Shown: positions 23,005-36,400 of the stretch, piece by piece
Numbering within the stretch: position 1 is the stretch's first letter
How the letters are laid out: each line of letters begins with the position of its first letter
Source of the DNA: Brachionus koreanus
Lineage: Eukaryota; Rotifera; Eurotatoria; Ploima; Brachionidae
DNA: 64,000 nucleotides
Direction: 5' to 3'
Assembly: GCA_016987375.1 (NCBI GenBank)
Contig: PJRA01000005.1
Span: 3,378,824-3,442,823 of the forward strand
Position numbers and translations under genes: made by a program
The notes under the pieces: generated by a model
What the model saw: the letters and a program-made list of their open reading frames with translations, nothing else
Database searches by the model: none
Told to the model about the DNA's origin: nothing

Positions 23005-23170
23005 ACCTAAGTATCCGTTCCCACGGATACTGACCAGTTTAAAAACCCCTAACCCGCCATAAACCCGAATCCTAGCCCAGGGCTCCGCCCTGGACCCCGA
23101 GTTCTGGAAGAAAGCCAGATACTAACAATTAAAAACATTAATAACCCGGACCCTAAATTTTAGGGTTATA
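23005..23170. repeat. GC-rich island with two tight hairpins
   Basis: A sharply GC-richer stretch in AT-rich surroundings. GTATCCGTTCCCACGGATAC at about 23010-23029 is an 8-bp stem with a 4-nt loop, and CCAGGGCTCCGCCCTGG near 23078-23094 is a 7-bp stem with a 3-nt loop. CCCTAAATTTTAGGG follows at about 23151-23165. This looks like a transposon end or a structured RNA; I cannot assign a family. Confidence 0.5.
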
Positions 23171-23369
23171 TTAATTAATTAAAAATTTGAAATATTTTTT
23201 TACTAATGTTATATGATTAATATACTTTATGATTAATTAAAATTTATTCAGGGATTGAAAACTATGAACAATATGAATAAAATCAAATGTGTAAGAGTAT
23301 GATATTTTAGGGTCAAGTAATGAGGAACGCAAAGCATGGTTTAATTGGACATCAGCAAAAGAAAAGAAT

Positions 23370-23650
23370 GTGAGATGTCTGCTTATTTTGCAGTTCAGAT
23401 TGTTAAATAAGATGCTATCTGCAAATTGGTTTAATACACAGAGCAGTTACAGTCCACAGCTCATTCAAATTAATTTCCAGAGACAAGTAATAATAAGTTA
23501 TTACTAAAGATTCAACTTCTTTAGCAACAGGATCTTAGGCTAATTGAATAGGTTACCAGCAGAAATTGTTCGAAATGTAACTGTAGGTGAGTTTAAGAGC
23601 AAATTGGACAATATTAATTTGGAATCACTGAGGAATAAACAATAGCAATT
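23370..23650 (+). pseudogene. Degenerate LINE ORF2 C-terminus
   Basis: With a few stops and one frameshift, the plus strand reads LLILQFRLLNKM, then FFSNRIL and LPAEIVRNVTVGEFKSKLDN, the standard C-terminal end of LINE ORF2 proteins (FxxRVxxxWNxLP..VV....FKxxLD). It ends in TAG at about 23643. Confidence 0.65.
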
Positions 23651-24654
23651 TAAATAGATTTGGGGTTGTTTTATATTGTTCTATTAAGTTCTTTCATAAA
23701 TAAACTGAGTTTATTATTTATTTAAAGTATATTTAACATGGTATGTATTCGTTTCAGCAGAGAAATTTTCAAAGGACTATTACTTTCTCTCTTAAATGTT
23801 TTTTTTTAATAATTCATTTCTAAATTTAAAAGAAAAGTTTATGAAAAACTTTTACTGCATATAATAATTGCTGGGTAAATATTTGAAGTAGCACTTTTAT
23901 TTTATCAAATCTTTCAATTAAAAGAGAAAAAGGTAAAAACGCTTAAATAATAATAATAAAATAAAATTTTCAAAATTTAGAAGTTTTTTTTTAAATTAAA
24001 TAATATGTGTGTTTTGTTAACTTTTTGATTTTTTTTCCAAAAAAAAAATTTAATTAAAATGGATTTAATATTATTTGTTTTATTCATCTTCACCCTTAAA
24101 TTTAAAATGACATATATTTAAGTATTTATTTACTATTTAATAAAATTAAGATTGAAATTTCAATTGACAATGTGGCCTAAAAAATTCATTTTAAGAGCTA
24201 AAGAAAAATTCTTGCTCAACTTTGCTTTGTTGCCACTGGACTTAAACGATTGGTCATGGTCATGATATTCTTCGAATGCCGGCTAACTTTGAAGTTAGTT
24301 GTGTCATATATTAGCTGCTTATTTTATTATTTTATGCTTGTATTATAGACAAATTTAAAATAAAATACTCATATCAATTCATTTCTCTCTTAAAGACCCA
24401 GTTTTGACGGTGTACACAATAAGAAATCTTCAAAAATAACTTTGATTGCTGAAAACACAAATAAAAGCCTAGTAAATTTGTATCATTATTTAAATAAATT
24501 TAATCTGTGAATTCATAAAACATCTGGTCTAAAATTTTCTCTTTAATTTTAATTACTTAAAATAAAATGATTATAATGTCTGAAAAAAAATTTTTATCTT
24601 ATTAAAAATACTTAATTAGCTGATTTTAATTCTTAAGAGAAAAGTTTACTCAAA

Positions 24655-25860
24655 ATGCACTCAACACCGCCGTTTTTTTCCGTAGTTTTAAACGGTTCCA
24701 ATTTTATAATTTTCATCATAGGTGTGCTGATTATTTTTTTCACAGTATGCCTAAATTTGTTCATAGTATTTACCGTAATTACGGACAAATCTATGCGAAA
24801 TTACACAAATATTCAATATGCTTCAATGTCTTGTGCAGATACTTTGGTCGGTTCAATCGCCATGCCATTGATGCTTGTTTCAACCTTATACGATAATTGG
24901 CCTTTCAGTGAGAATATGTGTATTTTTTTTATTTTTGGAGACTTTGTGGGCGGCAATATAAGCATGTTGCTTTTGATGGTAATTGCTTATCATCGTCTAC
25001 GCTGCATTCAAAAACCTTTTGGAATGATAAAAAAGTCATGCATTGAATTTTTCATACCAAGTTTTTTTATATGGCCCATAGTTGTTTCATTCTGGACAAT
25101 ACCTGCTATTCTAATTGTAAAAAATTCAAGACGCAAAAAATACATGGATCCTAGAGATTGCTATTTCATGTTCTCGTTTGAATATGTGATGGTTGTTGAT
25201 TTAATGGCTTATTTAATACCAATTTTTTTACTTATATTTTTTCAAATTTCAATCTATTTTGCTCTAAAACGAAGGAAAAAATTTATGAACCCTAAAAATT
25301 TTAACAAGTTAGTTAAAATTGAGTCCATCGAAAATGACCCAAGTGTTTTTTCCACAATTTCAGCCGATTCTCTTCCTGCAAAGCCTGAAAAATATGTCAA
25401 AAAGAAAATAGTCTTTCGCCGCTCAAATACAGTGAACACTGTTAAAGAGCCATTGGACACAACCAAAAAACATTCATTAAAAGAATGTCGCATTTTAGAA
25501 GGAGTGGTAAGTTCAAATCTAGGTTCAGGTGAAATAGTTTCAATGGAAATGAGTAAGAAAAATAATTCAAACGATATTCAATTGAAAAAAGTTGTTCAAA
25601 GTCAACAACATATGCTTTTTTCAAGTAATTATAAAAAAAATAAAAAAGCGTTTCGCACTTTAGCTTTTGTAACAACTTCTCTGATAATTCTGTGGTTTCC
25701 GTGGATGGTAAGCTGGCCAATTGATGCTTATTGCAATTGTATTCCCCGTAAACTTTATGCAATAACTTATTGGATGGAATATCTTAATTCATTATTTAAT
25801 TCAGTTATTTTAATTTTTGGTAATCAGCACTTTAGAAAAAAATTTTTTGCTCTATTTTGA
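24655..25860 (+). CDS. Class A GPCR, aminergic-like, with atypical DRY and NPxxY motifs
   Basis: Intronless, 401 residues, seven hydrophobic segments with a long third cytoplasmic loop (about residues 205-330). Glycosylation site NGS at 13-15. Class A landmarks are present: Asp62 (2.50), Cys89 (3.25) with Cys169 in loop 2 for the disulphide, Asp96 exactly 18 residues before Arg114, that is position 3.32, the amine anchor of biogenic-amine and muscarinic receptors, Trp347 and Pro349 (6.48, 6.50), Trp373 (7.40). However, DRY is HRL (113-115), and NPxxY is NSVIL (382-386), removing Asp3.49, Pro7.50 and Tyr7.53. The sequence is otherwise colinear with muscarinic/histamine-type receptors; exact ligand cannot be told. 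AATAAA at 25871-25876 closely follows the stop. Confidence 0.85.
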   Translation: MHSTPPFFSVVLNGSNFIIFIIGVLIIFFTVCLNLFIVFTVITDKSMRNYTNIQYASMSCADTLVGSIAMPLMLVSTLYDNWPFSENMCIFFIFGDFVGGNISMLLLMVIAYHRLRCIQKPFGMIKKSCIEFFIPSFFIWPIVVSFWTIPAILIVKNSRRKKYMDPRDCYFMFSFEYVMVVDLMAYLIPIFLLIFFQISIYFALKRRKKFMNPKNFNKLVKIESIENDPSVFSTISADSLPAKPEKYVKKKIVFRRSNTVNTVKEPLDTTKKHSLKECRILEGVVSSNLGSGEIVSMEMSKKNNSNDIQLKKVVQSQQHMLFSSNYKKNKKAFRTLAFVTTSLIILWFPWMVSWPIDAYCNCIPRKLYAITYWMEYLNSLFNSVILIFGNQHFRKKFFALF

Positions 25861-28800
25861 AAAAATTCTCAATAAAGTTTTAACCATTTATTAAATTTTT
25901 TTTTTAAAAAGAAAAGCATTGAGAGATTATTTGAAAATTTAGATTTCTTCAATTCGTTTTTCAACCCAGTTAAATAATTTTTTAAAAGGTCTTTAAAAAA
26001 ACTTTAGAGAAATTTGAAAAATTTTGTTAGAGTAACTTGTACATTTTTCTCTAAAATTTCTTTTAAAATTTCCACTAATTTTTCTTTAAAAAATTTAAAA
26101 GGTTTTTTTTGAATAGAAATCAGTAAGCTATTAATATTTACTTTCAATAACGCACTTAGTGTACATGAACATTCATGAGTGCATTAAAGTAGTCAAATTG
26201 TCAACCTTAATGAAAGTAAAAAGAAAAAATTTAATCTAATTATTGAAAGCTATGCAATTAGGCCAAAGTAAAAATTATCTGTTTGAAAACTAAAATTTGT
26301 GATTCCAAAAAACTGAATCGCGTAAATATATCCAAAGAACTACGAAGATTTTTTTGGGAAATTTGAAAACTTAATTAAGGCGATCAAAAAGCCAAAAAAC
26401 TTAATCGATTAGAAAATTAAATTTCAACATGCTGGAGCAAAATGTATATAAATTTGAACTTTTAATAAATTCCTTTTCCATCAAAATTTTCAAGTAATCC
26501 AAGAGACATTTATTTCGGATCCGGTTTTGAGACTAACTTATTCTTTTTTTAGGAGGGTCTTCTCTTCAAAAATTTTATTATACTGAAAAATATTTAATAT
26601 TACATTAATTTTATTTCTAAATAAATGAAATTTTATTTTCTAGCTGCTGTTCTTTAATTTTTAAATCATAATAATTCATAAATTAAAATTGAAAAAATAA
26701 TGAAAATCTGTTAAAATATTTTTTCTGGTTGATTGGGTGAAGAAAAAGTAAAATTTTACTTTTAAAAAATTTTGTAGCAGATAATTGATCTTTCCAATTT
26801 ATTTGATTAAGTTCAGTCCCTTTAACATGTAGCTTTATTACTAGTGCAGACGTGATTCTTAAGAATTTTTAAAAAGCATTAAACTATTTAAATATGGGTT
26901 CATGCTAATATATTTTAGACCTCCCTATTTAGAATCTAATAGATAAAGTTTTCCTTCGAACTAAAAATTTTTAATTTAATGTAAAGAAGCGAAACTTAAA
27001 AGTAAATTTAATATTTCTTGATAATTAATCAATTAAAATCTAAATAAAACTAAAACATTTGTGATTAACAAAGTTTATAAAAAGTCATTTATTTTTTTTC
27101 TTTTAACAAACTGATAATTTAATTTTCAATATAAAAAATTAGAATTAGTCTAAAAAATTATATTAAAATCAAACAAAAATAAAAAGAAAAATGACTTTAA
27201 TTAAAATTTTAGGAAGAAAAGCAAGCAATAAAGATTGTTTGCTAGATTTATTTGAAATGCAAAAATTTATTTTCTTAATTTACAAGGACATGCCTGATGT
27301 TTATCTCTATACTATTTCATTTGATTTATTCTAGACTTTATTAGTTTATTTGGTCTATTGAATTTCAAATAGATGCTGTTAAATTCATTTAATAAAAAGA
27401 TTTGACTTGGACTTCGATCATGTGAGTATTAAGGATCGTAATATTGGTTTCTATTTTTCTAAAAACAATTGTCCACAACATTTTTATTTTTTTTGTCTAA
27501 AAAAAAAAATTATTAACTTTAATTTTAGCGAGTTGTCATCTTTGTCATATTTGGTCTTAATTGTCAATCATAAAGCCCACAATAAAACTTGATTCGGCCA
27601 AAATATAATGCTTCTTAATGAAAGAATTAGTCTGGTAAACTAACATTGGTCATGATTCACAAATTTAACAATTTAATTTTACTTATAACTATCAATGGTT
27701 CAGATACACCATTAGGGGACAAAGCGAGCCAAAGGAAAAATTTTGGTTCAAAACCTTTTGAAAATTAATTCAACTTAATTTGAAATATTTTTAAATAAGT
27801 GGCCTAAAAATATAAGCGAATATTTTTAAATAAAAAAATTAATTCATTAAATTTAATGCAGACTTAAAGACTTTAAACCTATGCTCTTTTCAAAGTAACT
27901 ATCACAAACAGGACAAACTTTAGTTTCTTTTTTTCCACTTAAGTGCTTTTTAACACTTTTAACTGATTCCTCTCTGCTTTTTGGATAATTTTAAGCTATA
28001 TATTTTATACAAGACACATTCAAGCTCTTAAGTTGAGAGTTTATTGAATCGACACGGTCTTAATTTTTTGTATGACATCTAGTTTCAACAATATCATCTG
28101 CGTCATCTGATCTTTCGACAAATTCCTCTTCGTTATGTTCGTCAAATGCTTCATTAAGATCGTTTGTTTCAACTGTTTTTGTCTAGTTGAATTAGAATAA
28201 GCTAATCACTTATTTTATTTAAAAGAAAAAATAAAATTTTAGATTTAAATCTTAATAAATTAAAATAAAAAAAGGCCTATGTGTTATTTTTTTGAAAAAT
28301 TTTAATGTCTTCAATGCTAAGTTATGAAATATTTTAGCTGAATGTTTTACAGGGAGAAAATCAGCTAAATTTGGTAATTAATTTAGCAATTAAATTAAAA
28401 TTAATTCTCTGAAAATTTCGATAGAAAAAGGAAATTTTTTGTGCTCGAAACTCACAGAATTGATAGCGAGTAAAAAAAATTTCTAAGCAATTGAAGTAAT
28501 TATAAATAAAGTACTAAGATTTTTCGTTAAAAATAACAATTGAATCTAATTATTTATTTAGATTCGAATTGCGAATATAATTTAAAAATTTAATCATTTC
28601 ATTTAAAAAAAAAAACCTATATTTTAAATTAAAAATCATAATTAATGACTGAGAATTATTTGTTTGTATTTTTTTTGACTATTTTTCACTTTAATTCGTA
28701 TCATTGATTTTTTTAACGCTCATTTAGCATGTAATCGATTTTTTTTTAATTTTTTTTAAGATTTTTCAACATTTTCTATGCATAAAGCAAAATCAATTTA

Positions 28801-31800
28801 TTCAAAAGTAAATAAAATTTTAATCACTCTATAATTATACTTGCTTATCTAAGCAATTAATGATATTTTTTGTGTAAATTTTTTTTTCAAAACTCATGTT
28901 TTAATGCTAATGACTTCTCTTGGTTTTTTAATGAGTTTTAAAAATTTGTTTATCATGATAGATAAATCAACTAATAGCAAGTCACATTTGATTGATCACT
29001 CTCTCAGTCGAAAAAATTTTTTTCCGCATTCATTTTAAAGCACACAAAAATGATCTATTATCAAAATGAATGTGTTTTACTTGCCTGTGAGAAGCAAATG
29101 TTTATGAAACAAGTTTATCTTTTATTAAAAGAAATTTTTTAAATTTTGATTAAATACCGGTTTTCAATAAAATAAAACAAAGATAAGACTTTATCAAAAT
29201 ATCATAATCTGAAATTAGCAACGTTATTTTAGATAATTTAAGAAGTTGGTTGTATACTTTGAAAAATTTTGTCCGAAAATGATTTCACAATTCAGATTAT
29301 TTTACATAATATTGGAATTGAATTGCAAAATATGAAGGCTAAATATCGCCCATTGAGTTTCTAAAACAAACTTAATTAACTTTCTTTTCGAGTAAGAAAG
29401 TTTAACCTTTAGCAAATATTCCTAAAATATTACAAATAAAATAAATATTGTTTATTTAGCTCGCTAGTTAAATATTACAATCGATAACACCATGATCCTT
29501 GTATTCATCGTAGCCGTCTATCAAAAAATGCTATAGAAAATAATCTAAAGCTTGGTATTAAACTTTTTTTTCTATTTTTGCTAGCATATAAATTATATTA
29601 AAACCAGCTCTGGTTTTGCATCGCTCACAATAGTCTTTATAGGACTAACTTTCCAAAACTCAAATGCTTAAATTTGTTAGCTTACATAACCACAAGAATT
29701 TAATTCTGTGCAGATATATCAAAGTATGATTCAACAAATTAGATAAATAAACAGTTTCGTAGAGGAAGCATCAGGCTAAAAAGCAACAAAGTTTATTATT
29801 TATCAATTTCACTTTCTCTCTCTCTCTTTATTTCAACTATTGAGAATAAAATCTATATAAATCGATTTAGGTCTTTTTAATACATTTAAACTATTTAATG
29901 ACTCTTCAAATCATTTTCTATTTGAATATGTTTGATGACAGGCCCTTTTTAATTTAAATTTTTTTTTTCAAATTAGTTTTGATCATCATCTATTGTATAT
30001 TTGTTTAATTAAAAAAATATTTGGCACTAAATTTTTTTAAAATAATTTCTAAACAAAAAAAAATTTAATAAAGAATGCTTTTAAATTTATTTATATTAGT
30101 TTAAATTATGTTTAGTTTTTTTTTTGTTTAAAATATAATGTTCAAAAACTTTGTAATTTATGATTAAATTTTTAGGCAAAATTAAGGCTCAATATTAGTA
30201 AAACATGTTTTCATATCTTTTAAATATCAGTTCAATTCGAAGCTTATTATTAATTGATGTTTTTGGTCTATATTTTAATAGTTTAGACCCAAACCAAATT
30301 TGGTCTAGCTAAACTAATCCGATTATTTGTAAATTAGAATTTTGAGGACTTGATTGAATTGTCTTTAAATAATTGTTTTCGAATTTTCTTTTTCATCTCA
30401 AAAAAATTAGTGTTTCAGAATTATTCTTTTTTTTTTGTATGCTTCCATGTTAGCTATCGAAAATACCGGTCATTTTTCTGATGAATAAAAATGTTTTTTT
30501 CTTAATTAATTAAATTAATTTTTAAGAACAGTTTTTGGAATTATTGATTTTAAACAGGTATAAACTGCTTAAAATAAATTAATAAAACTTAAAGCCATCT
30601 CGTGTTAAGAAATTTTAATTAATATTTTGAAAAGTATGAGACTTTTTTAGAGTATTTTGAAATTTTCAATGTTTTAAAAAGGTTGCCAAATTCACTGAAA
30701 AGCTTTTTCTATCGAATATTTATAATTAAATTATAAACAGATTCTAAAAACGCTTATGGCATCTCTTACTATCACTCTTAATTAAGTTTAAACCTCTTGA
30801 GAATTAAAAAAATACTAGAACGATTTTTAAGCTATTTAAAAAATTAATTTTTTTTTTTAAATTTCAAGCATACAAAAATTTTAATATTTTAATCTAAAGA
30901 AAGTAAAAAAAGATTTTTTTCATTATATGTCAAATTTTCTAAAATAATTCTAAATAAAACTATGACGATTATTTTGAACTTAAACTTTGAACACTTTTCT
31001 ATTTCTAAAATATTATAGTTCTTTTATTAGTAAATTTAGATAAGCAAGATGTAAAACAAAAGCTTATGGCAATCAGATGGTTGAAACAAAAAAAAGCTGT
31101 TAGCTGTTAAAATGGAACCAAAAACTTATTTAACTATATAAATCTAACTTTATTTTTCAATATTCCTTGATAATAGAAATAAAGCTTTTATTTAATTTAT
31201 AAGAATTTGTATCTTTTTTAAAATCAGTTGGATTTGTATACGTCAGATATTCGAATCAAATAAAAAGCTTGAAACTATTTGTGAAGCTTGCAATTTTGTA
31301 TTCAGTTAGAATAAAGCGTCTTTGCAAAACTTAAATGTAAACTATTTTGTGAAAATTGGTGCTTTGGGATTAAGTCTTACAAATAAAATTATTTCAGCTT
31401 AAGCATGTTTGTTTATTGCTGGGGATAGAAGAGAATATGGCTCACAAATACACATATTAATCATGTTTTAGCATAAAAAAATTTAAAATAATTTAAGATT
31501 AGAAACATATTTAAAAAAAATGCTTAAACATATTTTTTTACCAAAGACAAAAATTTTTTTAAAATATTTATTTATTTTTTGTTTTAAATTTAAAGAGAAG
31601 TAAAAATTAAATTTTTTTCATTTATGCCGAAAAATTTTGAAATATTTTGGCTCAGTAATTTGGAGTTATAGCCAGTCGCCGATCAAATATTTTCTTGAAG
31701 TATATTATGATTTTTTTTAAAAATTGATTTTCAGCATTATTTTCTTAAGATTAAAAAAAAATAACATAATATTTTAAGGTGTTTCTTTAACACTGAAAAA

Positions 31801-33450
31801 GCAAATTTTAGAGCTGAAATTTTTAAAAAAAAATTTTTTGAAGGTTAAATTTTTATTTAGCAGTTGATAAAAATTTTTCATTTTTCGTACCTTAAACGTC
31901 AAGAAAAAATAAACTTATTTACTCATAAAATTAGAAGCGTAAATAGGCATAATTAAATCAGACTTATCACTTTTAATTTAAAATAATTTTATTTATTTTT
32001 GAAGATTATTTTAAATGATTAAAAAAAATTACCATAATCGTAAATTCTAAGTTAAATGATTTTGTTGAAATGTTTCAATTAACTTAAATGGAATTAAAAG
32101 CTTTAACCAAGTCTCTGAAGACAAAGATTAATTAGTTGCATACATTTTCCCAGCCATTCTCACATTTATCTAATTAGCTTATATAACGCATAAAATATAG
32201 ACACAGCATAGAATCTGAGGATTAAAATTTTTTTCATGCTGTTTAAAAAGAGCTGAATTGTGTATCGTTTATCTAGTTGTGTCTTTAATTCAACTTTAAA
32301 TTTTTTATTCTAATTATGTGGTTGTACCTTAAATTGAGCGTAAAATTATTTTTTCACTTAGTCAGAGCTTTCAAAATTTGGCTTAATAGATCAGGAAAAT
32401 GATAATAACAATAATTTAAAAATTGGTTAAATATCATTTTATATTTAATAAAAAATATTTCCTCTAAATTTGTTTTCTTAAATGACTCATCAAAATAATT
32501 TTTTATCTATGATTTTTGCCATATATTTATTTCAAGAATGAATAGTAAGAATTTTTTTATAAAATCCGCTATTTATCAATCCATATTGGCAACATAGTAT
32601 AGAAATTAATTAAATTAGTTTCCGTTTAATTTTCTTACAGGCTAAAATGATCAAGAAACTGTATGAAATATAAATAAAATTTTAGGTATCAGTTAAAAAA
32701 ACACAACGAGTTCATTTTCTCGCTTTTTATTTTTCAACATTCTAAGATAAATTAAATTCTTAATGAGAATTTTGAAATATGGGCTTAAGAATTTTATTAG
32801 CTCGAAATCTAAAGCTCACTCACAAAATCATTTCAATTTAAGCAGTTCATTTATTCTGCTTCAAACTAGGTCGATGTTTTAAATAGTTTTATTTCTATTT
32901 TCTTTAAAAAATATTAGAATTATTGGCCACTTGTATGATTCAACCTGAATATTTTGTTTGCTATTTATTTCATTTTATAAAAGCGATAAGTTTCCGTTTA
33001 TTGAAGACACATGAGAAAAATTATGATTTCAATTTTTATGAAAAAAAATATATATTATATTTTATATATCTAAAATCAAAATGCATCAATCAAACAATTT
33101 AAAAGTTAAGCAAATATTCACCGATTTATTTAATGATGGCGCTTTGTATTTTATATCTAAATAAATCTTATTTTATTTCAGTGATGCGAAATGAAAATTT
33201 TATTTTTATGATGCAAATTTTCCAAAGCTTTCTACTCACCCGGCAATTATTAATTATCGTTAATCAAACAAAAAAAGGTCATTTGAGCCAGTCTATAATA
33301 AATAAAAAACTTTTAGAATTTTTGTTCTTTTAGAAATATTGTTTTTCTTTATTAAAAATCAATTTTTTAAATTTTAGATAGAACTTAATTTAAAAAATAA
33401 AAATAAAATTTTGAGTTGTGTTTTTTTTTTATTGATTTTCGATTATTAAA
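25861..33450. other. Gene-poor intergenic region upstream of ITPR
   Basis: 7.6 kb of strongly AT-rich DNA. Apart from the zinc-finger relic at 27859-28187 I find no believable reading frame; the short open frames here (27407-27592, 33133-33333) are low-complexity. It may contain 5' non-coding exons and the promoter of ITPR, which cannot be seen from sequence alone. A short (TC)n run lies near 29815. Confidence 0.45.
27859..28187 (-). pseudogene. Relic coding segment with a C2H2 zinc finger, probably from a retroelement
   Basis: On the minus strand a composition-rich stretch reads an acidic segment (EEEFVERSDDADDIVETR) and, after two stops, KVCPVCDSYFEKSIGLKS followed by a His, the N-terminal part of a C2H2 finger of the CPxC...F...GLxxH type found at the N-terminus of some LINE proteins and in host zinc-finger genes. 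In-frame stops show it is not functional. Which of the two sources it came from is open. Confidence 0.45.
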
Positions 33451-36400
33451 ATGGATAATGGAAGTGGCAGTGATAACAGCATTGCAAATTCAAGTTTTTT
33501 GCACATGGGTGATGTTATATCGCTGTACGCTGAAGGCAAAGTATGCGGTTTTATCAGCACACTAGGTCTGGTCGACAGTCGCTGTGTAGTGCAGCCCCTG
33601 GCCGGCGATCTTAAGCATCCACCAAAAAAATTCCGAGACTGCTTGTTCCGTGTGTGTCCTCAGAACAGATATTCAGCGCAGAGACAATACTGGAAACAGT
33701 GCAGACAAAACGCAGCCAGCTCTAGTCAGACTTTATCGGTCAACCAAAGCATTGCAGGTCTAGATGAATCAGTACTGAAAAAATTACATGTAAACATAAA
33801 TCAGCTAAACAAATCTAAAAAAAAATTATTTTTTAAATTTTTTTAAAGCATGCCGCCGAATTAGAAAAAAAACAAAACGAAACTGAAACCGCCAAACTGA
33901 TAAACTCGAATACTTTGATTCAATATGGAAGCATAATTCAGCTTTTGCATTTAAAAAGCAATAAATATTTGACTGTTAACAAAAAATTGCCGGCACATGT
34001 AGAAAAAAATGCCATGCGCGTGTACCTAGACTATGCTGGCTCAGAAAGCTCTTGGTTCATTGTGCAACCATTTTACAAACTTCGCTCCATAGGCGACAAA
34101 GTAGTTGTTGGTGATAAAATAGTTCTTCAGTCCTTTATAGCTATGCAACCGCTTCATGTAAGCGAAATGGAATTGAACGATCATCTCGGATGCAAAGAGG
34201 TAATTTATTTATTTTAAAATTCAATCAAGTTGTAAACACAGGGTTAATAAATTCCCGCCTGATACTAAATTGTTAAAATTTCTTACAAGATTAATTGCCG
34301 TTGGTTAATAGCGCCTATAAAGCGAGATTATATTTTAAACCAATACGATGATCCATTATCATACCAGAACGTTGCGACAGAGGTTTAAATATAAAAATAT
34401 TTTCATATATTTTTATGCAGCTTAACTCACCAAAAGTTCTATTTGCTTTATGGCACCTTTAATTTATTTTTTTTGTTAGATCAATGACAAATATTTTTTA
34501 ATTGTTTATTATATAACCTAAGCTGTTCCTGTCGGCATGAAAAGCCTCATGTTTAGATTAATTTTTTCAAAATTGATTTTGTAATGTTTTTAAAAAAGGT
34601 TAATTTGCTCAATTCACAGACAAGTTGGAAGGTTGCATTGTTCATTTGCCATAAAGAAGACCGAAACGATGTACTAAAAAGTGTAAGTTAATTTTTTTGA
34701 AAAAATTTGTAATTTTTCAATATTGTTTTGGGTTCAAAAAAATTTTTTTATTAAATAGAAAAAAAAATTTTATTTAATTAAAACTAAAGTGAAATAAATT
34801 ATTTATTATTCTTTACAGTGTTCTATTTATTGAACTCGTGATAGCTGAAAATTTGCTTCCAGAAGAATAATATTTTTATTTTTACAATTTATTTTATGAG
34901 TATATCTATTAAAATATATTTTTTTGTATATTATGATAATTGTATTTATAAAAAATAAAATTTGTTTTAAATATCATATTTTCTTTAGTTTCGATTTAAA
35001 CTAGATTTTCAGCTACTCGCGAGTTAATCTAATCCTCTCTAGTCAATCAATCTTGAACATTACCTATTTGAAAAGATAAATAGTAGTTTTAATTATTTTC
35101 ATTTAAAATCTTTAACAATAATTGGTCCTGAGTGTTGAAAGCTCATCTGATTTATTCTAAAGCTGATATTTATCTTATTAAATTAAAGCTTTTTTAAATT
35201 ATCAATCTGGACGGTTAGATGAAAAAGATAAAAAAAAATATTTGATTATTACCAAATGGAAAAAATTATAAGACCTAATTGAAAGCTTAAATAATAATTT
35301 ATGTGTCTTTTTACTTCCCGAGGGGACAAAAACAGGCAAAAAACACTGTTTAAACGCTGTTTAAACGGCGTTTGGTAGCTGTTTTTTGGGCGTTTTTGCT
35401 TTGTTTTTTTGCGTTTAAAACGTGAGCGTTTTTCGACCAAAAAAACGAGGGAAAAACACCCTATAAACAAAACAAGATATTTCATTTAGAGTTTTTAAAT
35501 CGTTTTTGACGCACAAAAAACATGAAAAAACACCTCAAACACCCAACAATGCTATTTTTACACTTAAAAAACAACTTAAAAAAATCCTGAATAAAATTAT
35601 AATGCTCCTTTATCGTAAAGAATTAAAAAAATAGTCTAAAACGCTCAAAAAACAAATAAAAATACCTCACACACCCAAAAACACTATTTAAACAACTAAA
35701 AACGTTTAAAAAAAACGCTTCTTTACAATATTTTTTAAAAATATGTTAAATTTATTTATGTTTAATTTAATTTTAATTTAATTATTTACGACTAAATTTG
35801 TCTAAATTTTTATTTTTGTACTTTTTTAAAACAAAAATAATAAAGTTTTTTTTTCCTGGCTGTTTTACGCCCGTTTATCCACTGTTTTTATTTCGTTTAA
35901 ACGCTCACGTTTAAACAGCGTTTAAACGGTGTTTTTGTCCCCTCGGGTTGTCTAATTTGATTTATTTTATTATTTTTATAAATAATAATTTTATGGCCGT
36001 GACCATATGGAAGTTTGTTGCGTAGTTTTGAAACTTTTTTTTTATCATATTATCTTGATCTTTTGACTTTTGTCTAATTTGATGATCTGATGCTGGTTTA
36101 ATGAACAAGGCTAATCACCAAATCGATCACAATAGTTTTATTCTTGATCACTTAAAATTATACATTTTTTAAAATTATTTGTTTGTAATATGATCAATTT
36201 TTTGCCCCTTCCTCATATCAGTAGATACCAGCTAATTTCACCTGACATTAAATAATATTAGTAAAAAAATAAAAAAAATTTATTAGTAATGTGCAAATTT
36301 CAATAGGTAAAGATAAATATTTAAAAAAAAAAACAGACAAAAATTTAAATATTTTAAAAATAAAAATAAAATAATTAATTTTTAGTTTTATTTTAATTTA

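Larger units (their letters stand above)
21720..24654. other. Intergenic region with minisatellite, GC-rich island and LINE relic
   Basis: 2.9 kb between MH2 gene B and the GPCR. Separate entries cover the 27-bp tandem repeat (22628-22789), the hairpin island (23005-23170) and the LINE relic (23370-23650). The rest is AT-rich with nothing I can identify. Confidence 0.5.

Noticed and set aside
28950..29110. Possible CRISPR-like or tandem array in the gene-poor region
   Set aside because: No regular repeat and spacer lengths; only random AT-rich similarity.
35249..35485. 78-residue minus-strand open frame
   Set aside because: Lies across the left end of the GTTTAAAC inverted-repeat element.
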